Shown here piece by piece: positions 57,929 to 64,000 of a stretch of 64,000 nt of DNA. Positions within the stretch are counted from its first letter, which is position 1. Every line of letters starts with the position of its first letter. Both the position numbers and the translations under genes were made by a program. The stretch covers positions 12,757,001 to 12,821,000 of the forward strand of contig CM065804.1 in NCBI GenBank assembly GCA_033398695.1, read 5' to 3'. The stretch is from Orobanche coerulescens. Taxonomy: Eukaryota > Streptophyta > Magnoliopsida > Lamiales > Orobanchaceae. The notes beneath the pieces were generated by a model. The model was not told the origin of the DNA. It did no database searches and worked only from the letters and a program-made list of their open reading frames with translations.

Positions 57929-58895
57929 GTTCTTGCAGTTGCTGCCAGTTTAATTATGGAGATTGAACAACTTGATGTGAAGACTGTATTTCTGTATGGA
58001 GATTTAGATAAGAAAATCTACTTGAAGGTCTCAAAGTTCAAGGAAAAGAGAACCTTGTATGTAGATTGAAGAAGAGTTTGTATGGCTTGAAACAAGATCC
58101 TAGATAATGGTACATGAAGTTTGATTCCTTCATGGATACAACAGGACCACCTCAGATCATTGTGTTTTCATCAAAAAGTTCACACAAGGTGAATCTATCA
58201 TATTGTTACGTTATGTTTATGATCTGCTGATTATGGGTCATGATGCTAGCAAGATTGACAAACTGAAGAAAGGGCTAAGTAAATCTTTTGCGATGAAATA
58301 CTTAGCCACATCTAAACAAATCCTTGGAATTTTAATTTTTAAAATTTATAAATATGATCAATAGAATAAATTATTTAGTATATTAGTAAATTGTTTAACA
58401 GGTTACAAGCCACAATCTTAATGGGCCAATGGACCAAAGAAAAAATAATAAATGTAATAGCATAGTATTGTTTATCGGGCTTATAGGGTTATATAGTGCC
58501 GCACGATTTCCACCCCTAATGAGACTTGAAGAGGGAGATATCTCATGGCAATCAAAACTTCAAAAATGCATTGCGTTGTCCACAGCGGAAACCGAGTACG
58601 TACATAGGTTTGACAGAGATTAGTAAAAAAGTGTTGTGATTAAAGGCGTTAAAATTGAGATCGAAGTAAAAGAAGTATGTGCTTTATTGTCAGAGTCAAA
58701 GTACAATTCACTTGAATAAAGAATCAAGTTTCCACTCAAGGTCGAAATATATTATTGTGAGATGTCATCAGATTTTGAGATGCATTTGAAAGAAAAACCG
58801 ATGGTGCCGATATACTTACCATATTTCTCCTTTAAGAGTTGAGATATGTAAACATGAGTCTGATCGAATCCCTACATGAGATGGAGAAACGGATT
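57929..58895 (+). pseudogene. Old copia element, right half: RT and RNase H remnant
   Basis: The frame resumes after element E with VLAVAASLIMEIEQLDVKTV and FLYGDLDKKIYLKV (RT), then degenerate RT to about 58310. RNase H is at 58429-58620 (DISWQSKLQKCIALSTAETE), and a broken copia tail reads YCQSQSTIHLNKESSFHSRS near 58690. Stops and frame shifts are numerous. It joins logically with 48495-48601. Confidence 0.82.
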
Positions 58896-59235
58896 GTTGA
58901 AATCTTCACTCTCATGTGGAGATCCCACAAGCCATCAGTGTTGACCAAAGCTTGTTGAAATATCGAACCCACCAAACTAAACTTGACATAGCATTTGTTT
59001 ATTGAACCAAGCTGCATGCATGAGAGAAGAAGTACAAAAAAAAAAGGAGACCAACATGTTTGAACAAGAAAAAGTGGCAGGAGACGTTCCCTTCTTTCTC
59101 TGTCACTGTCACAGTGAGAACGGTAAGAGAGAAATCTGTCAGCTTGCTTCCTTCAATTAGGACCCAACTGTGAATCCTTTTGCAGCTCAAATTGTCCCTA
59201 AATTGAGCTCATTCTCAACAGAACTGTAGTGTGTT
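58896..59235 (+). repeat. Probable start of the old copia element's 3' LTR
   Basis: A purine-rich GAGATGGAGAAACGGA is followed by TGTTGAAATCTTCAC at 58896, which looks like a polypurine tract and LTR start. The stretch has no coding features. Its far end is not defined because another element's LTR begins near 59236. Confidence 0.5.
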
Positions 59236-60209
59236 GTGCGGCGATTAATACGCCTCGATGGCGATCGGCATCACGATCGGAGAAGCCAACCATAGAAGAC
59301 ATACTCTGGGCAAACACCCAGAAGTCGGCACCGACGGCGACCGTCTTTCGGTATCCAGCGATCGTCTTTTATTAAGCGGCGATCGTCTTTTATTAATTGG
59401 CGATCGTCTATGATGTCCATCCAGAGACGATCGTCTCGTGCCACGTATAAATCCAGCATCCGTCAAAGTCGTCGAAGACCGAATCTTAGACGGTGGCCCA
59501 CGTGCAGATCCGCAAAGGGCGCCGACAGATAAGACGTTTGACCACAGCCTGTCACCTACCTCACCTACCGATAGGGCCGCCGAAAGGTACAAAGTGGGTC
59601 CTCCCCGGACTACGACCCAAGACGCGTGCTGGCTTCCCATTGGCTCGCACAGCTGGCCACCAGCAGCAGTCCCAGACTTTAAGGGAACAGCCCACGTGAC
59701 GGGACGATCGGCCATCTTATTATAATATAGAAAACGGCGGTCGCCCGCGATCGCCGGAGAGGTCCCAGCAACCTTGTCTCCTATAAATAAGAGACAAACA
59801 GCAGTGGCCAGAGGGACGCGATTATTACCGTGAATACAGTGCAAAATACACACAGAGAGAGAATCAAAGACTCATTTGGCAATCACTTACATATTCATAG
59901 TGATATTCATATACACATATCATACATCCCAAGCAAGAACTCACAGATCTACATATCTGGTTCTTCCGGCAATCTACACGCTCTACAACTTAGATAACTA
60001 GAAGTCTTTACACTCATTGTAATAGATTCTAACATTAATATTTGTACTCGACAGTATATTTATTAATAACATCTCGCGAGAGCATTCAAGCCCGGGATTA
60101 ACAACCCCGACAAATCTTGTGTTATCTATTTCTCACGGAAGTGTTCTCGCATTTGTTTGTTACTCGATTATTCCAGCAATACTATCTCCGGATAATATTT
60201 TGGGTAACA
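59236..60209 (+). repeat. 5' LTR of a Tat-like gypsy element
   Basis: It runs from about TGTGCGGCGATT to GGGTAACA at 60209 and is followed by TTGGCGC. A TATA-type CCTATAAATAAG is near 59780. Three tandem units built on GGCGATCGTCTTTTATTAA lie at about 59340-59415. The 3' LTR is outside the window, so the start is approximate. The 202-residue antisense frame here has no family motif. Confidence 0.7.
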
Positions 60210-60213
60210 ACAA

Positions 60214-60232
60214 TTGGCGCTAGAAGAAGGGG
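60214..60232 (+). promoter_or_regulatory. Primer-binding site, TTGGCGC type
   Basis: TTGGCGCTAGAAGAAGGGG sits four bases after the LTR end. TGGCGC-type sites are usual in Athila/Tat gypsy elements, unlike the initiator-Met sites elsewhere in this window. Confidence 0.75.
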
Positions 60233-60295
60233 ATTTAAACTTTCATTTTTATTCCTACCGTCTCGAAGAACACTCACTGTTCTCCGGACATATAC

Positions 60296-61345
60296 TTGAA
60301 GAAACACTCACTGTTCTTCAACAGAAAAGCCTTCAGAAAAATGACTTCTGCTATGACTTCCAAGAGAGCCACCCTAAGATCCGCCGGAAATCTCGTTCTG
60401 GCCCGGACCGAATCCCAGCCCACGGCGGAAGGCGACCGTGGCGACGCTAGGCTCTCACTCCCGCCCCCAAGGGACGGTTCTAGCCTCTCACTCGATCAGT
60501 TGCAGACAGCGGAACAGATTGAGGAGGCTATAGCCATCCTCAGGGAACGACGGAGGGCCTGCGATTCGCCCACCATCACTCCGTCCGCTAACCGCCGGGC
60601 AAGCAAACGGAAGCTCAAGGGGATCTATGTTGAGAAATCGACAGAAAGCCCCGAGCCGCAGGATAAGGCTCTCGTGAGGCGGGACGACTCCGTCTTCAGC
60701 CGCCTAGGGAGCGATCCCTCATGGCGACCCGGGCACTCAGACCCCAGCCGGGAGACATCGGAGTCCGAATCCTTTACCAGGAGTTCGGCATATCCGACTC
60801 CCAGGAGACAAGTTGGTCAGCGAGCCCCTGCTCGCCCAAGAAATGAACCCACTGGCAGAGAGCTCGTCATTCACCATGGGTCCAGGGGATCAGTACACGA
60901 TCGCCTTGGCTCGCGCTCCGGGAGCCAATCGGCGAGCAGTCAGGCAACGGCGATGGCCGCCATGCAACGCCAGCTCGACGAGCTGAAGGCGCTCCTGGAA
61001 ACTGGGGCAGGTGCCAGGAGATCGATCCCTGGGCCAAGTGAACCACTCGCGATTCAGATCGAGCTCGCCCCAGTTCAACCAACGATCGCTCCCCCACAAA
61101 CACCTCTATATGGGGGAAGATCGGATCCGGAGACCCACTTGAGCAAATTCCGGATCTACATGACCGGATGCGGAGCATCAGATGCGACGAAGTGTCGAAT
61201 GTTCCCGTTAACTCTGGGCGACCTCGCCCACAGGTGGTACATCTCACTACCACATCGCTCAATAAATTGCTTTGAGAAGCTGGCGAGCGACTTCACGTCG
61301 TACTTCGCCGCCAAAGTCGCTCGCCCTGAAGGCCCCACCGCATGA
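60296..61345 (+). CDS. gag N-terminal part of Tat-like element
   Basis: A 349-residue frame; the ATG at 60296 or a later one at 60341 (MTSAMTSKRATL) could start it. It is a low-complexity basic and serine-rich N-terminus followed by a predicted helical stretch (AAMQRQLDELKALLE) and the retrotransposon gag core (SDPETHLSKFRIYMTG, then LAHRWYISLPHRSINCFEKL). The frame ends in a stop at 61343-61345. The gag continues in another frame from 61342, so a small indel splits it. It would assemble the particle if intact. Confidence 0.85.
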   Translation: MKKHSLFFNRKAFRKMTSAMTSKRATLRSAGNLVLARTESQPTAEGDRGDARLSLPPPRDGSSLSLDQLQTAEQIEEAIAILRERRRACDSPTITPSANRRASKRKLKGIYVEKSTESPEPQDKALVRRDDSVFSRLGSDPSWRPGHSDPSRETSESESFTRSSAYPTPRRQVGQRAPARPRNEPTGRELVIHHGSRGSVHDRLGSRSGSQSASSQATAMAAMQRQLDELKALLETGAGARRSIPGPSEPLAIQIELAPVQPTIAPPQTPLYGGRSDPETHLSKFRIYMTGCGASDATKCRMFPLTLGDLAHRWYISLPHRSINCFEKLASDFTSYFAAKVARPEGPTA

Positions 61346-63153
61346 TGAAAATCAAGCAGGGGAAGGACGAGTCAGACGAAGATTACATCGACCGGGTAGA
61401 CGAGATAGTCCTCACCGGCGAGCCCATCAGCGACGAGCTCGCTCTCCACTCAGTCATGAGCGGATTCCACGGGCGCTCGCCCATGTTCAGGCACCTCACA
61501 AAGGATATCCCCCCGACCTACTCGGTCTTCTGCGGCAAAGCCGCCGATTTCCTGGTCAGGCAGAGGATGCTCTCACTCCGCTTAGGCGAGGGATCTGCCG
61601 GAGAAGGGAAGGTGCCGTCCCACGTCCAGAAGAAGGCGGTCGCCAAGCCCAAAAAGGCGGTCGCCAAGCCACCCAGTGAGTTCAAAGCCTTCGAGGATGT
61701 AGAGGTCCACCTTCTCCACAACCTCAACTTATCTCCGGCCCACATCTTCAACGCAATCAAGGGGCGCGAGTGGCTTTCCAAACCAAAGCCAATAAGGGAC
61801 CACGGTCATCTAGACCGCATGATAAGTCTGCCTACCACAAAGTCACGCCACAACACCAGCCAATGCCGCGACCTCCTCAGACAACTCTGGCGACTGTTTG
61901 AGGAAGGAAAATTGGACAACTTGGTCACCAGGCCAGAACCCCACACAGAAAGGACCGGAGGGCACGAGCGCCAACAAAACGAGAGACCTCATCCCAATCT
62001 GATCGCCATAATCGAGCATGAGCCGGAGTACTCTGATGAGTCGATCCCTCCGATCAACCCTGGCGGTCGGATCAACATGCTTCAAGCGGGAGGTGGAAAC
62101 CTCGGGGGCCTTTCCCCGGTTTCCACCATGTCAAACAGGAAGCGAAAGGCCGAGCTGAGGGCATTCGCTGGGGTCCATGTCGTGGTACCTTCGGAGCCGA
62201 CCATTTCTAAAGACGCGCTCATCACCTTCTCCAACAAGGACAGGGAGGGAGTGCAATGCCCCAAAGAGGATGCACTGGTGATCTCTGCTTGTATCCTTGG
62301 GAAGATGGTCGATTGCGTGCTGGTCGACAATGGAAGTTTCTGCAACATCATATTCAAGTCTGCCCTGGACCAGCTCGGCAACTTGACCAAATTCATCAAG
62401 CCGTTTGGCACCGTGCTCCAAGGGTTCGGCGACAACACAGTCCAAGCCTACGGAAGGATCAAGCTCTCAGTCGAGCTGATATGCTTTTACGATCCCAAGG
62501 TTAGGATTACTAGGAACCTAAATTTTGTAATCATAGATACGCCCAGCATCTATAATGGGTTCCTAGGTCGCCCCTTTTTAGAAACCTTTGAGGCGGTCGC
62601 CTCGTCTTTCTTTTACTGTATCAAATTCCCCACTGCCGATGGGACGGTCGGTACTGTAAAAGGAGATCAGCTAATGGCAAAGAAATGTTTGAACTACTCC
62701 TATGTCGTAACTGCTTTCAATACTTCCCATGATATGTGTAACGTTGAAACGATCGACGATAAACCCATGGAGATCGAAGAGCCAAACACATCGTACCAAC
62801 CCGACTCGGAGGACGCCATCTCGGATCGATTAACGGATGACATCGAGCCAAGGATCGGTTTCGAGCCAAGTCTCGATATCGATCCTAGGATCGAGTCCGG
62901 AAATCGTTCCAAACGAAAGGCGACCGTCCCCGTCGAAGAATTGGAAAATATAACGATAGATCCGGCTCATCCGGAACGGGAAGTACAGATCGGCGCGAGC
63001 ATCGACTGCGAATTAAAAGAGGATCTGATCAATTTGCTACGAAAGAACATCGGAGTTTTTGCCTGGTCGCATCAAGATATGGTTGGCATAAGTCCAGAAC
63101 ACGCTTGCCACTATCTAAAGATCGACCCGGCAATGAAGCTTGTTCACCAATAA
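61342..63153 (+). CDS. gag C-terminus and protease of Tat-like element
   Basis: A 603-residue frame opens with the gag motif KIKQGKDESDEDYIDRVDEI. It continues through a degenerate knuckle region (RDHGHLDRM, then SQCRDLLRQL, with only one cysteine) to the aspartic protease with CVLVDNGSFCNIIF (aspartate near 62329) and NGFLGRPFLE. It then has a linker into the RT N-terminus (NIGVFAWSHQDMVGISPEHA). The stop TAA at 63151-63153 is a single in-frame break before the RT. The first residues belong to the gag split from the upstream frame. Confidence 0.85.
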   Translation: MMKIKQGKDESDEDYIDRVDEIVLTGEPISDELALHSVMSGFHGRSPMFRHLTKDIPPTYSVFCGKAADFLVRQRMLSLRLGEGSAGEGKVPSHVQKKAVAKPKKAVAKPPSEFKAFEDVEVHLLHNLNLSPAHIFNAIKGREWLSKPKPIRDHGHLDRMISLPTTKSRHNTSQCRDLLRQLWRLFEEGKLDNLVTRPEPHTERTGGHERQQNERPHPNLIAIIEHEPEYSDESIPPINPGGRINMLQAGGGNLGGLSPVSTMSNRKRKAELRAFAGVHVVVPSEPTISKDALITFSNKDREGVQCPKEDALVISACILGKMVDCVLVDNGSFCNIIFKSALDQLGNLTKFIKPFGTVLQGFGDNTVQAYGRIKLSVELICFYDPKVRITRNLNFVIIDTPSIYNGFLGRPFLETFEAVASSFFYCIKFPTADGTVGTVKGDQLMAKKCLNYSYVVTAFNTSHDMCNVETIDDKPMEIEEPNTSYQPDSEDAISDRLTDDIEPRIGFEPSLDIDPRIESGNRSKRKATVPVEELENITIDPAHPEREVQIGASIDCELKEDLINLLRKNIGVFAWSHQDMVGISPEHACHYLKIDPAMKLVHQ

Positions 63154-64000
63154 CGTAGGAAATTCGGTCCCGAGAAATACGCGGCGCTCGACATAGAAGT
63201 CCAAAAGTTACTCAACAACAAATTGATCGGAGTAGCTATAGACGAACCACAATGGGTCGCCAACGCGGTACTCGTCAAAAAGCCGACTGGTTCCTGGAGG
63301 TTATGCATCGACTACACCGATCTCAACGCGGCATGTCCAAAAGATCACTTTCCGATGCCTCATATTGATCACTTGGTCGATAGTACAGCAGGTTGCGAAA
63401 TGATGTCGTTTATGGATGCCTTCGCCGGATATCATCAAATCCCAATGGCGGAGAAAGACATAAGACACACATCTTTCCACACGGAAAAAGACATATACTT
63501 TTGGGTCCGAATGCCGTTCGGCTTGAAAAACACAGGGGCAACCTACCAGCGACTAGTCAACAGAATGTTCGCCGATCAGATCGGCAAGACCATGGAGGTC
63601 TACATTGACGATATCGTAGTCAAAAGCCTCAAGAAGGAAGATCACCTCAACGATCTCGCTGAGACGTTCGCCATCCTCGAGAAGTTCAACATGAAACTGA
63701 ACCCCAAGAAATGCAACTTCGGGGTGGGCTCCGGAAAATTCCTAGGGCACATCGTGAGCCAGAGGGGGATCGAGGCGAACCCCACCAAAATTCAGGCGAT
63801 CCTCGACCTGCAGGAGCCGCGGAACGTCAAGCAGGTGCAGCGCCTCACAGGTTGTCTAGCCGCCCTCAACCGTTTCATATCTCGGCTCCACAATAAAAGC
63901 AAGCCTTTCTTCGCGACCATCAAGAACAAGAAGTTCGCATGGACGAAGGAAAGTCAGTTAGCGTTCGCCAGAATAAAGGAATATCTATCTAACCCCCATA
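63154..64000 (+). CDS. RT of Tat-like gypsy element, runs off window
   Basis: In the same frame as the preceding protein, just after its TAA, the RT reads RKFGPEKYAALDIEVQKLL, WRLCIDYTDLNAACPKDHFP, MPFGLKNTGATYQRLVNRMF and the active site MEVYIDDIVVKS (near 63605). It then has FLGHIVSQRGIEANPTKI. The frame appears open to the edge. All RT blocks are present. RNase H and integrase lie beyond the window. Confidence 0.88.

Noticed and set aside
59245..59853. 202-residue minus-strand frame
   Set aside because: It is antisense to the Tat-like LTR, including its GATCGTC repeats, with no recognisable domain.

Overview
The window looks like repeat-dense nuclear DNA of a flowering plant. It is AT-rich and carries plant-type Ty1/copia and Ty3/gypsy LTR retrotransposons, hAT, CACTA and Stowaway elements, a Cassandra-like 5S rRNA segment, and one intron-containing gene that resembles the plant DUF3615 family. 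There are no bacterial-type operons, CRISPR arrays or convincing tRNA genes. Almost all long open frames are retroelement genes or their antisense shadows. All family assignments were made by reading motifs, without database searches.

Layout. 1-4.0 kb: a minus-strand Tekay-like LTR cut by the window edge, with twelve CGTACG-centred palindromes in its U3, followed by two MITEs. 4.05-11.94 kb: a complete but decayed plus-strand copia element with target duplication AAAAT, carrying a CACTA-type MITE in its RT and a hAT-type MITE in its 3' LTR. 12.0-21.26 kb: a plus-strand gene model whose last three exons encode a DUF3615-like domain. Its 7.4-kb intron holds a decayed minus-strand hAT transposase, three hAT-like MITEs, a Stowaway and a composite insertion (15250-17470) with inverted LTR arms and a 5S-like segment. 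21.3-25.3 kb: little beyond a Stowaway, an LTR-like stretch and GC-rich MITE debris.

25.3-48.2 kb: a nest of gypsy elements. From left to right: a chromovirus LTR plus integrase remnant (minus); a minus-strand Tekay-like element that seems to keep only gag debris; a CACTA/En-Spm remnant; a second minus-strand gag-only Tekay-like element with an inserted gypsy solo LTR (target duplication CTACA); and a plus-strand Tekay-like element with 2-kb LTRs and a nearly intact 1454-residue gag-pol frame (41452-45816). 48.2-59.2 kb: an old plus-strand copia element split by a complete 9.3-kb minus-strand copia element (48602-57928, target duplication GTTCT). 59.2-64 kb: the 5' part of a plus-strand Tat-like gypsy element (LTR, primer site, gag, protease, RT) running off the edge.

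How it fits together. The gag-pol element at 39-48 kb is the only copy here that could plausibly have supplied enzymes to its gag-only relatives, which share its termini, primer site and palindrome-rich U3 design. The DUF3615-like gene is the only candidate host gene, and the copia element ends just upstream of it. The most unusual structure is the 15250-17470 insertion: both of its ends look like LTR ends, it has a clean 5-bp target duplication, it folds back on itself, and it carries a 5S-like segment.
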